From Doris montereyensis (taxonomy: Eukaryota > Mollusca > Gastropoda > Nudibranchia > Dorididae): a DNA stretch of 64,000 nt. The position numbers and the translations under genes were made by a program. Numbering within the stretch: position 1 is the stretch's first letter; each line of letters starts with the position of its first letter. Below the pieces are notes generated by a model, which did not search any database, was not told the DNA's origin, and saw only the letters and a list, made by a program, of their open reading frames with translations. The DNA lies in the NCBI GenBank assembly GCA_037039925.1, contig JAXRKP010001922.1:1-64000 (forward strand), written 5' to 3'. Below are positions 13,125 through 64,000 of the stretch, piece by piece.

Positions 13125-13400
13125 CTTTTTCTTTCATAATAACAATTCAGACATTGAATGGATTCTTTTCTATTACAAGATAATAACAATACAGACATTA
13201 AATGGATCATTTTCTATTACAAGATAATAACAATACAGACATTGAACGGATTCTTTTCTATTACAAGATAATAACAATACAAACATTGAACGGATTCTTT
13301 TCTATCACAAGATAATAACAATACAGACATTGAACGGATTCTTTTCTATTACAAGATAATAACAATACAGACATTGAACGGATTCTTTTCTATTACAAGC
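13125..13400. repeat. Minisatellite, about 45 bp unit, five to six copies
   Basis: The unit reads ACATTGAACGGATTCTTTTC then TATTACAAGATAATAACAATACAG. Copies differ by one or two bases (AATGG/AACGG, TATTAC/TATCAC). The array stops where an R1 copy begins at about 13400. Confidence 0.95.
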
Positions 13401-13516
13401 GAGTGTTACTGATAGGTCCTCTTTCTTTCTGAAATCTTTCACATCTCTGTCGCTTTGCCTTCTCCCCTTGAATCACCTTGAGTTCACCACATACGGTGGA
13501 CAACGTTCAATGAAAC
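13400..13516 (+). mobile_element. Dispersed repeat R1 (forward copy) next to a minisatellite
   Basis: Blocks TACTGATAGGTCCTCTTTCT, TTCACATCTCTGTCGCTTTG, TTGAATCACCTTGAGTTCAC and CACATACGGTGGACAACG match R1. It immediately follows the 45 bp array. Confidence 0.6.
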
Positions 13517-14144
13517 CATGTTGCAGTATTTGTTATTTATCAAAATCAAAAGTTGGCACATCCTTCCTACAAGATAATAATAAATGCGATCTTATAGACT
13601 TATTAATCTTCATGAATTCATGAACTATGAACACATTTCAATAAACTGAGTAGATTTTTCAACTTAAGCTTAGACTTATTGACCGTTGCCTCATTTTTAA
13701 TAGTCTCCAAATATATATCAACTAGTACATTGTGTTGTGGATTAACAATGACATACATTACATTGTGTTCCCCTGCAGGAGAGCTCTTCCACCAAATGTT
13801 TGACTGCTTCTTCCAGTAGGCTTGTTTGTTTTGTGTGGGTGTGCATTTGTATGATTTGTCTCTGCAAATATTTTACAAAGGTGCTACTTCAGGGTCTCCT
13901 GCCTACTTTCCTTTTCACCTTTAGTTTCTGTTGAAATAATTCCTTATGACCCAAGTGACATGGTTAGTGGATACACCTTGCCTTTCATAAGTTCAAAGTT
14001 CAAAGCCAAAAAAATGATTATATACATGTAACATATGTACATATCTCTTCTTGTTAGTTGTGCCAGCAGATTGAGTACGGTATACATAGTATGTTTCTTT
14101 TTTCTGTTATTGGTCAGCTCAGGATTATATTGTCTTAACTACAC

Positions 14145-14290
14145 ACTCGGGTTGGCGGGTGCTGCTGGTAGGTCCTATTTCGTTCCTTTCCTTTTTTTTC
14201 TCAGTTATCTTTCATCTTGCTGTTATCTCTTAATTCACCCTGATATCAACGCAATCGTGGATGGGGTCAATTTAAATGAAACAAAACAAA
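14145..14290 (+). mobile_element. Dispersed repeat R1 (forward copy)
   Basis: GGTTGGCGGGTGCTGCTGGT, AGGTCCTATTTCGTTCC, CTTTCATCTTGCTGTTATCT, TTAATTCACCCTGATATCAA and GTGGATGGGGTCAATTT match R1 in order. The short open frame across it is incidental. Confidence 0.7.
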
Positions 14291-14494
14291 AGTTCAAAAC
14301 GGGTTATGTGTAGATAGGACAAAATGATTCTGAGCTGACGTATTGTTGTGTGTGTCCAAATGTGGGTAATTGGTGGACTGTAGTGTGTTTTTTTCGTATG
14401 CGCCTTTGTCTATTACCACTGCTAGTCTTATCCCTACCATCTCACTTATCTTCTTATCATGAATTTATGGTCCAATTTCTTTGTTGAACCTTGG

Positions 14495-14765
14495 CAATTG
14501 GCAGGCGCTGTTGGTAGGTCCTACTACTTTCCTTTTACTCTTTCACTTAGCTTGTACTTTGCTGTTTCCTCTTAATTACCCCCTGAGCTCACCGCATAGG
14601 GTGGGCGGGGTACAGTGGTCTGTTTAAGGACTTGGTCATCGGGAGACAGAAACAGTGGGCTCTAAGGCGAACTTCGTCATGCCTTGTAATGTACTTTTAC
14701 CTCATTATTCATGTATTTTTTATTGGCATATGGTGGACATGGTAAATTTCAATCGAATGAACTAT
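14495..14765 (+). mobile_element. Dispersed repeat R1, full copy plus a second partial copy
   Basis: A full copy (GGCGCTGTTGGTAGGTCCTA to CGCATAGGGTGGGCGGGGTA) lies at 14495-14625. A second right-end fragment (GGCATATGGTGGACATGGTA then AATTTCAATCGAATGAA) is at 14722-14765, just before a short TATC microsatellite. Confidence 0.65.
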
Positions 14766-14963
14766 CAATCTTTACATATCTATCTACCTATCTATCTTTC
14801 TCTGTATCTAAGAAGTTAAAAAGTACTCATTATTCCGGAGGACATATGTGGTTATGTAGAGCTCATATGTCAACAAGTACATTGTACCAGTTTTTTGTTT
14901 GATTTATATTGGTATTCAAAGGGAATGGTAAATCATGACACTCTCCATGGAGAAACTAGCATT

Positions 14964-15925
14964 CACAAATTTGACCAATTTTGGTCCATACCATTCACAA
15001 ATTTGACCAATTTTGTTCATACCATTCCCAAATTTCCCCAATTTTGGTTCATACCATTCACAAATTTCTCCAATTTTGGTTCATACCGTTCACAAATTTG
15101 ACCAATTTTGGTTCATACCATTCACAAATTTCCCCAATTTTGGTTCATACCATTCACAAATTTGACCAATTTTGGTTCATACCATTCACAAATTTCCCCA
15201 ATTTTGGTTCATAAATACCATTCACAAATTTCCCCAATTTTGGTTCATAAATACCATTCACAAATTTCCCCAATTTTAGTTCATACCATTCACAAATTTC
15301 CCCAATTTTGGTTCATACCATTCACAAATTTACCCCAATTTTGGTTCATACCATTCACAAATTTCCCCAATTTTGGTCCGTACCATTCACAAATTTCCCC
15401 AATTTTGGTTCATACCATTCACAAATTTCCCCAATTTTGGTCTGTACCATTCACAAATTTCCCCAATTTTGGTTCATACCATTCACAAATTTCTCAATTT
15501 TGGTTCATACCATTCACAAATTTCCCCAATTTTGGTTCATACCCACAAATTTCCCCAATTTTGGTCTACCATTCACAAATTTCCCCAATTTTGGTTCATA
15601 CCATTCACAAATTTCCCCAATTTTGGTCCGTATCATTCACAATTTCCCTATTTTGGTTCATACCAGTCACAAATTTCCCCAATTTTGGTTCATACCATTC
15701 ACAAATTTCCCCAATTTTGGTCCGTATCATTCACAAATTTCCAAATTTGACCAATTTTGGTTCATACCATTCACAAATTTGACCAATTTTGGTCCAGTCA
15801 CAAATTTGACCAACGTACATTCACAAATTTCCCCAATTTTGGTCCGTACCAGTCACAAATTTGACCAAGTTTGGTCCGTACCATTCCCAAAATTGAACGA
15901 ATTTGACCAATTTTGGTCTGTACTG
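14964..15925. repeat. Minisatellite, 32 bp unit, about 30 copies
   Basis: The unit is ACCATTCACAAATTTCCCCA followed by ATTTTGGTTCAT. Two variants alternate irregularly: CCCCAA in most units and GACCAA in units near both ends, with TCCGT or TCTGT replacing TTCAT in some. The + strand unit contains no stop in any frame, so long Phe/His/Ile-rich frames appear in all three; this is an artefact of the array and not evidence for a gene. Confidence 0.97.
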
Positions 15926-16451
15926 TATACTAAAAATATTGCCATTAATACTAATAATACCACATTTCCATGTATGAGGTTTAAGTGTACACATACTTAC
16001 TTTTTAAACTTTTAAAAGCCTTGATAAAGTATTGAAATTCACCCCAAACAATTAGCTGTTTTACTCCTTTTTCATTCAAACGACTAATTACAGATCTGCT
16101 TAACTTAAGGCTTTTTAGTACACGCTCACTCAATGTTGGTAAATCTTTCTTACTTTTTTTATTGTTATTATGTTAAGCATAACATGGTATACATGTAGTA
16201 TGTGGTCATGATTTGTTGGTTTTGTTCACCATCAATATGTCTTATCCGATCTATTGCCATGTCATTGGTAATGATGTTTGTTTACTGGTTCATTGTTCAT
16301 CACACCAATAAATTGTTTTCTTGAAATCAATTTGATTTTTGAAGTTTTTGATACATTGATAGAAATTTTTAATGAAGGTAATAATATGTTGTTATACTGT
16401 TATTCTGTGTGTGTGTGTGTGTGTGTGTCCTCTTGTCCAATTTGCCATGGT

Positions 16452-16545
16452 TTGGTGGGCGGTTACGGGGGATGCTGGTAGGTGCTGTATTTCTTTCCTC
16501 TCACTTTTTCACTTCTTTCATCGTGCTGTTTCCTTTTAATTCAGG
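16452..16545 (+). mobile_element. Dispersed repeat R1 (truncated), joined to an S2 SINE
   Basis: GGTGGGCGGTTACGGGGGAT, GCTGGTAGGTGCTGTATTTC and TCATCGTGCTGTTTCCTTTT match R1. The element breaks off after TAATTCAGGATCTCA, exactly where the S2 head begins, so either S2 inserted here or this is a composite element. Confidence 0.55.
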
Positions 16546-16835
16546 ATCTCAATAGTCCAGAGGCAGAGTGTCGGCCTCTCAACCAATAGGTCGTAGATTC
16601 AGGCCTTGAGGTTTGACATTTTTTGGAGTTTTTTAAAGTAAAACTTTCCCCCTTGTCCAGGAAAGTGGATTGACACCTAGTCCTACCGGCGATGGACTAT
16701 AAAAGGAGATCCCATGTACACATGACAACACTTTGTCAAGTTAAAGTTGCCTTGGCTGTTTACAGCGCAGTCTGGGAAAATTGAAAAATCCTACCAAAAC
16801 CTCTTAGTCTTAGATCACCTTATTTGTGAATGTAA
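16543..16835 (+). mobile_element. tRNA-headed SINE, family S2
   Basis: The head TAGTCCAGAGGCAGAGTGTC, GGCCTCTCAACCAATAGGTC, GTAGATTCAGGCC corresponds to A and B boxes of a tRNA-derived promoter. The body contains GATGGACTATAAAAGGAGAT, TTGGCTGTTTACAGCGCAGT and CTTAGTCTTAGATCACC, matching the copies at 9968 and, reversed, 44695. Confidence 0.7.
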
Positions 16836-17094
16836 ATCAAATCAAGTAAAAATGCTATGGTGCACATCTTATTAACATTTGGTAATGGCAGGCCATTTGG
16901 AACACCCCTGACTGTCGCATTCTCAGAGATTTTCCCAGAGAAATGGTGTGTGAAGAGAAACGATAAGATTACTGTAATAACTTTATAAAAAGGAAAATTG
17001 TTGTAAAATAAAGGTTAGCTGCATATATATATATATATACCCCATCCCCCAGTGATCTGTGATTATATCTGTGTCATAAAGATAAAGATTATTT

Positions 17095-17345
17095 TATGGT
17101 CCATATCCCTGAAGGCTCACCAACTGGGCAAGTGAACTGGACAGCAAGTCAAAGTCCTCAACTCCCTAGGGAGCCTGCAGTACGGCAGCATGTAAGGCAA
17201 TTGTACTAATACTCTGATAAGATCTTTTTCTACCCATACTTATTCACACCTGAATCGGGTGAGGAAAGCAGGGTACAACATTGTGCAAAAATTTCTGGGC
17301 CAGCCATGGGTTTTGAACCAGTGTCATTATGATTACAAACTCACA
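17095..17345 (-). mobile_element. SINE-like element, family S1 (reverse copy)
   Basis: In reverse this contains the S1 blocks GGCTCACCAACTGGGCAAG, TCCTCAACTCCCTAGGGAGC, CTTATTCACACCTGAATCGG, GTGAGGAAAGCAGGGTAC and a B-box-like GGGTTTTGAACCAG. It is about 250 bp long. Confidence 0.65.
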
Positions 17346-18024
17346 ACACTGCCGTTTCAATACAATGCCTCTGGCAAATTTTCACAATAACGAGGATTGA
17401 AACGTTGACCACATCGCTTGATGCCATTGGTACTACAGTTAGTGCCGGTCCCATCAAGACCATAAAGACATATACAATGCAAAGGACAATTTATTTGTAT
17501 GTTTTTGAGTATTTTCTCCACAATGTTCAGAAAACCTGAAGACAACAGAGAATACAATTGCTGCTTTTGAAAGTATTTTTCAAAAGATCAATAATACACA
17601 GATGCACACACAGATAAACTTGACACAGGAAAGTTAAACTGAATGACACATTTTCGCTTTATCTACATTGTATTGAAATTCTCACCCAACCTTTATCTGA
17701 TTAGTTTCATTATTATTATTTTCTCATCTCACTCAAAACAATTTTGTTTTGGAGTTGAGGTCTTGTTTTCTTTTCTTTTCTCTACCATTTTATCATTGTT
17801 TTTTTTGTTAGTTTTTTTGGTTGTGTGTTTCTTTTTGGTATTAATGACACTTCTGAAATTAGATTGTACTGATTTCATTTGATTTTACCTACATCCACAA
17901 CTATGGTGATCTCGGTTAGATTGTACAGCATGCTATACATGACACAGACTTGCACACAAATGCACACCAAATGTCTCTATATAAAACTGACTTGCTCTCA
18001 TTTTGAGTGCAGTAAACTCAGGAA

Positions 18025-18470
18025 TCACTGCGCTCAAGACCACCATATTTCACATGTAGGTTTAAAATCGCATATTTTTCAGGACCACCATATTTCACGT
18101 GTAGGTTTAAAATAGCATGTTTTTCAAGACCACCATATTTCACATGTAGGTTTAAAATAGCATGTTTTTTCAAGACCACCATATTTCACATGTAGGTCTA
18201 AAATAACTTGTTTTTCAAGACCACCATATTTCACATATAGGTCTAAAATAACATATTTTTCAAGACCACCATATTTCACATGTAGGTCTAAAATAGCATG
18301 TTTTTCAAGACCACCATATTTCACATGTAGGTCTAAAATAGCATATTTTTCAGGACCACCATATTTCACATGTAGGTCTAAAATAGCATGTTTTCAAGAC
18401 CACCATATTTCACATGTAGGTTTCAAATAGCATGTTTTTCAAGACCACCATATTTCACATGTAGGTTTAA
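18025..18470. repeat. Minisatellite, 45 bp unit, about ten copies
   Basis: The unit is AAGACCACCATATTTCACAT then GTAGGTTTAAAATAGCATGTTTTTC, with GGTCT/GGTTT and CATG/CATA/CTTG variants. Because 45 is divisible by three, a 15-residue repeat peptide stays open on the - strand; I regard this as non-coding. Confidence 0.96.
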
Positions 18471-18684
18471 ATGTTTCAGGTTCTCATCGTATCGACTTGG
18501 ATCAAGACAGTTTTTGAATTTATTAAAAAAAGTTTTTTGCCAACTATCGAGGAAACTTTTTATTTTGACTAATTCATCGATTTCCAATCATTACTGTAAA
18601 AAGCTTGCATAACTTCTGTATCAAGAACTAACTCGATCTAATAATCATACTTGACTATTACCCTGTACCTAGCCGGTACAAATG

Positions 18685-18975
18685 GAATTGGTGGCCAAGT
18701 GATTAGGCTGCTGGACTGGGAATCATAAGGTTCCGGGTTGTAATCCTAGCAAAGTCAATTTTGACGTTGTGTGCCTTGGAAAAGACATTTAGCACACATT
18801 TTTCCCACTCTACCCAGGTGCAAATGGATACAAGCACTAGCTTGGGAGTAAAAAGCTGCATCACACTAGCGTCCTGGCCAGGAGGTGATTATATCACCTG
18901 TTTCACTTTATGCTATAGAAACCAGGATAAGCTCTGGCTCTATGGGCTGCAACGGCCTTGAAGGAACTTTACTTT
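18685..18975 (+). mobile_element. tRNA-headed SINE, family S3
   Basis: There is a clear tRNA-like head: TGGCCAAGTGATTAGGCTGC (A box) and GGTTCCGGGTTGTAATCC (B box), about 70 bp in all. The body contains GTGCCTTGGAAAAGACATTT, CCACTCTACCCAGGTG and a conserved-looking 3' domain CTCTGGCTCTATGGGCTGCA followed by CGGCCTTGAAGGAACTTTAC and a T run. It is not a functional tRNA because the acceptor stem does not pair. Confidence 0.75.
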
Positions 18976-21657
18976 TTTTTTCTGCCCGATACAGGAGTTT
19001 CTGAGATTACCACAGTCAAAGTTTGAGAAACTCAGGTTTATTACATAGATAAATCATACTCTACTGTTGTCTACAGACATGCTTGTAATATATTACATGT
19101 ATTGTGTTGTACCTTTCATTCTCCTTCTTCCATTAGTCACTTCTTTCAGAGTAATTAGTTTATGACCAATCAAAACACTTGTTTATTTTGTTCTCCATTG
19201 TTCTTTTTGAGTTTGTTTTGATCTGTTTTAAACTTTTTGTATCAACAGAAAGTAATCAAGACCAAGTAATATAGTAGATAAAAACATTTTAATCAAAAAT
19301 CAGTATGCTGATGCTGTAAACAAAGTTTTTCTTCAGCCACTCTCTTGGAGAGAAATAATACAAAGTATGATACATGAACAGATGGGAGTCAAGAGATTCA
19401 ATTAAAAAGATAAAATAGGAAACAGAAGAAGCAATTCCCATCCCAAAGAAGAAATATATATGGCAAATCGCACAGAAACAAAACAAGTTGATTGTTTAGA
19501 TTTATGAGAAAAAAAACCAAACAACCCCATAAACACCCCCCCTTTCTTACCAACAAAAAAAAAAATAAACAAAACACAAAAACAATACCCCACCAACAAA
19601 CCATATAATATAAAAAAGATTTGGCCTGAACACATACGCATGTTTTCTTAGTTCACGTAAAACTAAAAATAGACAATAATTTGCTATTTGAAAAGCATTA
19701 CGTTTTTTTTTATATTATTATCGAAATTCACCTTTAGCTACTGGACTGTTCAGCCATTCAGCAACAAAGAACAAAAAAATTAGAGTTCACATAGAAGTAT
19801 CATGATGGATAAAGACATTTGCTTACAAGGTCTATGTTTAGTACAGTTATAACGGGTATATATATATGACTTAATTTGCATAGACTACCTTTTACTGTTA
19901 TCTTAAAAGAGCTTGACTTGCTCTGAATCACATTTACTTTTCGTTTCAATATGTTTGAAGTCCATAATAAATAAACCAACAACAATAACTTGCTTCTGAT
20001 TGTTTCTTTTTTATACATTTCAATCACAGCAATGTAAATTTGAATACAATCATTTCAATCACTTATATTTTACCAATCCTCAAGGAAGAAAAATAACGTA
20101 CTTATCAAGTTTAATTGATACTTGTTGAGCAAATATCCATGAAGTTAGAAAGCTATTGCAAGAGTGGAAATCTATGAAACATATGGGGGAAAAAATACAT
20201 TTAAAAATATTTAGTCCAAAAACCATTAGTCCGAAGTTACATTAGTCAGAAAGATTTCCAAATCTAAAAAGAAATAAAGTTCCCCCGAAATCCGAAATTT
20301 CCCCCTAATTTAATCTAGCTATTCGCCAGACGGTCCATTTTTCTGATTAAAACCAGCCTAACCCAAATCTATAACTTGAAAGGAAAAACAAAGCACACCC
20401 GTACAGCTCTACCCTTGGGCGTTTTTTGCAAACGTATAGCACATCAATGCCCATTATACTGGAAGAGTTATATGTGCTGTATGTTCCTGGATACTGTAGA
20501 TTAGTGCCTCTCTGGGTGCACAAACACACACTTTATTTCCCATGCGTGCTGTGTTCGCCAAGACAATTCACAACACACATTTGCTATTATCACTATCATT
20601 GACAGTGCTTTTGTATGGTCTGAAACATGCTTAATCTGAAAAGAAATCTCTAGTTTCATGAATTTTGGATTAAGCATTTCCAAGTGTATTTGGTTTTTTA
20701 GACTGGAGTCACAATATTCGCAATAGTTGCTGTCAATCATTTACAAAAAAAGTATGTCAATCATTTACAAAAAAAGTATTCAATCACTTTCTATAGAGAT
20801 ATCTTATAACTACATTCAGTTTGGTAAGAGCATCATATAGCCAACTGAAATATCACATTTACTCATGGTCCTGTGACAGTGATAGATCTGAATAAATAGA
20901 TTTAAAAAAAAAATCTTATTCAATAAATAGATAATGAAAAAAGGAATAAAATTATAATAACGTGAAAGATACCATAAAACAAATCGGAGGAATAAATTGA
21001 AAAGAAACAAAGGGGTAGGGGAAGCACGGTTGGAAAGAAAGCAAATTTTTATGCTACTTTTGGTTAATATGAATGGAAATTTAATGTCCTGAAAATATAT
21101 TGGAGCTAATAGTAAATTGAAGCCATTATTGCACAAACCAGGTTAAATGTGTATCTGATCTAATATATATCAACATATCACAAGAAAAGTTGAGTGTCAA
21201 GTTTCTTCCTATACACAACCCTCTGCATAAAAATAAACATAAAAAATATATCAAAAATATCAAAATGAGAATATGTATATATATATACTTGGCAAATGTT
21301 TTATTTTTTTTTATTGAAAAGAAAGAAAGCCCAGAAAAAAAATCCAAACCAGAGACCAAAACACAAACAAACAAAAGAACAAAACAGGTTGAGAATAGTC
21401 ATCAATGTCATTTGTCACCAAAACAAAAAAATAAGGTGTGAAGGAATTTTTTTTATCCCTTTTTAAAAAAAAAATCAAACAGCCACTGAGTGCAATTAAA
21501 AAAGCCAAACCAAACCCAACCCTGAATCAATGAAAACCCTCACACGAATGGGAGTGAAGGGGACCAGATCTCATTGCGCTATTTAGTATCTAAGGTAAGG
21601 TGTTGCTCCAGTTGGATGAGAAATGCAAACAGTCAACCAGTGGCTTAAGGCTGTAAC

Positions 21658-21749
21658 ATTATGAGTTTATGATCACATTACTAAAGGCTACCTGTCCCTT
21701 CAAATTATGAGTTTATGATCACATTACTAAAGGCTACCTGTCCCTTCAT
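21658..21749. repeat. Direct duplication of 46 bp, two perfect copies
   Basis: ATTATGAGTTTATGATCACA followed by TTACTAAAGGCTACCTGTCCCTTC appears twice in tandem, separated by two or three bases, with no visible mismatch. This is a recent event or an assembly duplication. Confidence 0.95.
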
Positions 21750-23791
21750 AACCAGATCCATTAGCCCATGGATATCATGTAATACAGTCAAAGTAAGAAG
21801 TGGGCTCTGATCTGGAATGTTACCGTACTAGATGAAGCTACTTCTTTCAAGTTTATCTTCAAAGCAGTTATTTGCAATAGGTACAGTGCTCATCCTTGCA
21901 AATTCTATTTACAATTTCATCCCATTCTCTTTTCATTCACACTACATGACGTTGGTAGATTTCCAAAACTCTTTTGTGAAATGTCTATTTTTTATGGTTG
22001 AGAGGGTGTTACATTCCTTGATTGTTCTTCGGAAAAAGTTGTTTTTTGTGTACCCGTTCTGCACATTGGGTTTGCGTATTTTTACATTTACTTTTACTTT
22101 ACTGCCATAATTATCTTTGTTCCCTTATTAGTACAGCTTGTAATGGGAAGATGTATTGTGTTAAGTGAATTCTCTTCTTGTCTGTTTCTTTTCTTCATTA
22201 CAAAAAGATCTAATGGTACTTGCTCATCTCTAGTCTTCACATTAACATGGTACACTTTATTCTAACAAGAATGAAATAAGGACTATTGATGTGAGTTTAG
22301 CATGATGAATATATTATAAAATTTTGTTTTAACAAGGTATGTTATAAATGGTTTCCATTGTATATATATGTATCCAATGTTGCTATAAAGTAAAAATATC
22401 TCATGACAATTTATATTCTCTATTTTAGCTATCAGCATATCTAATACATCTAATACAAATCAGATGGTAGCATTCCCGTTCACAATAACTATATATTTTA
22501 GTTAAGCTGAGCGTATAAATATGTTTGTTGATCTGAAACTGAAAAAAAAAACAACATAAAGAAATACTTTGAATGTAGGCAAATTTGGTCTTTGGGCCTC
22601 TCAGTGGCTTGTTTATATTAATACTTTGATGACAGCAAGACATAGGAAGAAAACGAAACATTTTATTCTAAAGTTAATCATGATTAGAACCAATAGGTAC
22701 TGGAGTTATGAATAAATAAAACAAATCTCACATTCTCAGACCATTTAATTTTATTTCCCTTAACAAATAAAAAAAAACAAAAACACACTATCAATCTTTC
22801 TTGCCGAAGAAACGCAGCCACATAAAAAGAAAAAGAAGAAGAGAGAAAATATAAGAAACAAACCAATGCCATAAAAACCAATGGCTGCTTTGTCATGGGA
22901 ATGATACAAAGGACAAAAGAAAGTCTCAGTTTGTATTGAGGACAGGGAGTTTGGCCGTGTCACTATGCAACAGCTAGTCAGGGATGTCATGAAGGTAAAG
23001 TAAAAAGGTTTATGAAAACACAGGTTTATGCATGTAAAAGATCAACAAGAACTTCAACAAGGCAGACTGTACAACTATATAACTATGAACTATGTCATAT
23101 ATATATATATATATATTATACAGAGATAATTTAAACTATTGTTTGAGCCATTACATAATGCATTCTAATAAATTCTACCCACTTCAGTCCACCTAAATGA
23201 CAAAGAACTTAAAAGGATAAAGCAAGTATCTACAAGGCCATACATCAAGGCCAACTAACACACTCATATAAATCCATTCATTTCAAATGTTTTTAGAAGC
23301 GGTCTACACAGCAAGCAGCTCTCACAGTCAGTATTGACAAACTAGCTGGGGTGAAAATCCATGGATCAACACTTGCAATACTTCTAGGCATGTCTGTCTA
23401 ATCATATGGAGATCACATGTTACATTTATCATTTCCATACTTTAGCAAGATAAAGGTTTTAAAGACTCACAGAATTTCTAGATATCATACGTATCACATA
23501 AACATATGAATAGGAATGGTACGTAGTAAAGGAATATCATAAGAGTCACTCAGACCTATATACAAGGAAGTATGTTAAGGCGTTTAGGGTCTGGAGTGTG
23601 AGGACTAGTCCTAGAGTATAAATGCAAAGAGGGAATTGAATACATCAAAAATCTATACATAATGTGTTACAGTACAGCAGTATAATATTACCATTAGTCT
23701 TGACCACTTTAAGGGAAAAAGTGAAAAATCACTAACAATAATTGGTGGACTGGCTCTGCTCAAGAAAAAATTCCTATCATTAATATTTCCA

Positions 23792-23797
23792 TTTATT
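23792..23797 (-). terminator. Candidate unc-13 polyadenylation signal
   Basis: This is AATAAA on the - strand, about 235 bp past the unc-13 stop codon. In such AT-rich DNA the hexamer occurs by chance, so this is only the first plausible site. Confidence 0.3.
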
Positions 23798-24031
23798 TGA
23801 ATAACTCCAACGTGATGAGAGTGTCTTTCTTTGTTATTCTATAAAATCACAGACCAATCACATGTTGGAATACAACCAATTAAAATCACACTGTTAACCC
23901 TCTCACAGCCAAGATCACAGTCAAAAGAGTAAAATCAGTGACAGCTTTGGTCGCCACTCCTGATTTGGAAACAAACAAGAATCATAATCATAAATAGAAT
24001 ACTTTGCACTGGTTTGTTGTTGCTGTGGCTA

Positions 24032-63778
<39,747 letters not shown>

Positions 63779-63784
63779 CTGGAG

Positions 63785-64000
63785 ACGAGAAAAGGAAGAC
63801 AAAGAGTGTAAGAAGACGGAAGAAACAAAGAATGTATAAGCTGAAAAAACAACAATAAAGTGTGTAAGAAAATGAAAAGAGCCCCCCCCCCCCAAAAGAG
63901 TGTAAAAGGACTGAAATTCAAGAGTGTAAGAAGACTGTATAAAAACAAAGAGTGTAAGAAGACTACAAAAAACAAAAGTGTAAGAAGATTGTAAAAAAAC
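63785..64000. repeat. Irregular tandem repeat at the window end
   Basis: AAGAGTGTAAGAAGAC-like units of 25-40 bp recur seven or eight times, with an interrupting C12 run near 63882. The array reaches the acceptor of the exon at 63778, so in transcript sense the exon is preceded by repeated CTTCTTACACTCTT units. It continues beyond the window. Confidence 0.85.

Larger units (their letters stand above)
18976..24031. other. Intergenic AT-rich DNA and probable unc-13 3' UTR/flank
   Basis: No conserved protein is visible on either strand. It holds A-rich runs, a 24 bp tandem duplication at 20731-20778, a 46 bp direct duplication at 21658-21749, and small AT microsatellites (about 21277 and 23100). 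The right part, up to the unc-13 stop at 24032, should include its 3' UTR. Hydrophobic short frames near 19398-19641 and 21126-21508 come from A/T-rich sequence. Confidence 0.5.

Noticed and set aside
15108..16015. Open frames of 125-235 codons with FPQFW/HSQIS repeats
   Set aside because: The 32 bp unit has no stop in any + frame, so three overlapping frames are open at once; nothing favours one of them.
18690..18760. A tRNA gene
   Set aside because: A and B boxes are present but the acceptor and anticodon stems do not pair properly, and a SINE body follows.
19398..19641. Hydrophobic open frames rich in Phe/Leu/Cys
   Set aside because: Several overlapping frames in A-rich sequence translate to Phe/Leu-rich peptides on the reverse strand; no conserved motif or splice context.

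Overview
The window looks like nuclear DNA from an invertebrate animal, most likely a lophotrochozoan and perhaps a mollusc. It has genes split into many small GT-AG exons, AT-rich introns, very long (CT)n/(GA)n and (TAA)n microsatellites, many minisatellites, tRNA-headed SINE-like elements and fragments of non-LTR retrotransposons. The phylum is inferred from this style and from protein similarity; no species marker is visible.

Two protein-coding genes are recognisable, and they point towards each other. On the + strand at the left (3414-6710) are four exons of DDA1, the small DET1/DDB1-associated subunit of CUL4-DDB1 ubiquitin ligases. Its first coding exon, with the start codon, was not found. 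On the - strand, from 63778 down to 24032, lies the conserved C-terminal part of unc-13/Munc13, the synaptic-vesicle priming factor. I resolve 31 exons covering the pre-C1 region, C1, C2B, MUN and C2C up to the stop codon. The N-terminal exons lie beyond the right edge. All exon phases agree once single-base indels in about a dozen exons are allowed for; these look like uncorrected read errors rather than decay.

The main biological find is a pair of homologous exons at 52948-53056 and 49302-49408. Both encode the linker joining C1 to C2B plus the first C2B strand, and both have entry phase 2 and exit phase 1. The reading frame therefore permits exactly one of them per mRNA, so this looks like mutually exclusive splicing in the regulatory core of Munc13. 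The convergent DDA1/unc-13 arrangement also matches what I recall of human 19p13.11 (DDA1 and UNC13A), suggesting ancient linkage.

The roughly 17.5 kb between the genes, and the unc-13 introns, hold repeats: minisatellites of 16-70 bp units, three SINE-like families, a short dispersed family of about 130 bp (called R1 here), a pogo-like TA-flanked MITE in the last unc-13 intron, and at least four non-LTR reverse-transcriptase remnants. Two minisatellites start exactly at the edge of R1 copies. I found no convincing additional gene, structural RNA gene or CRISPR array.
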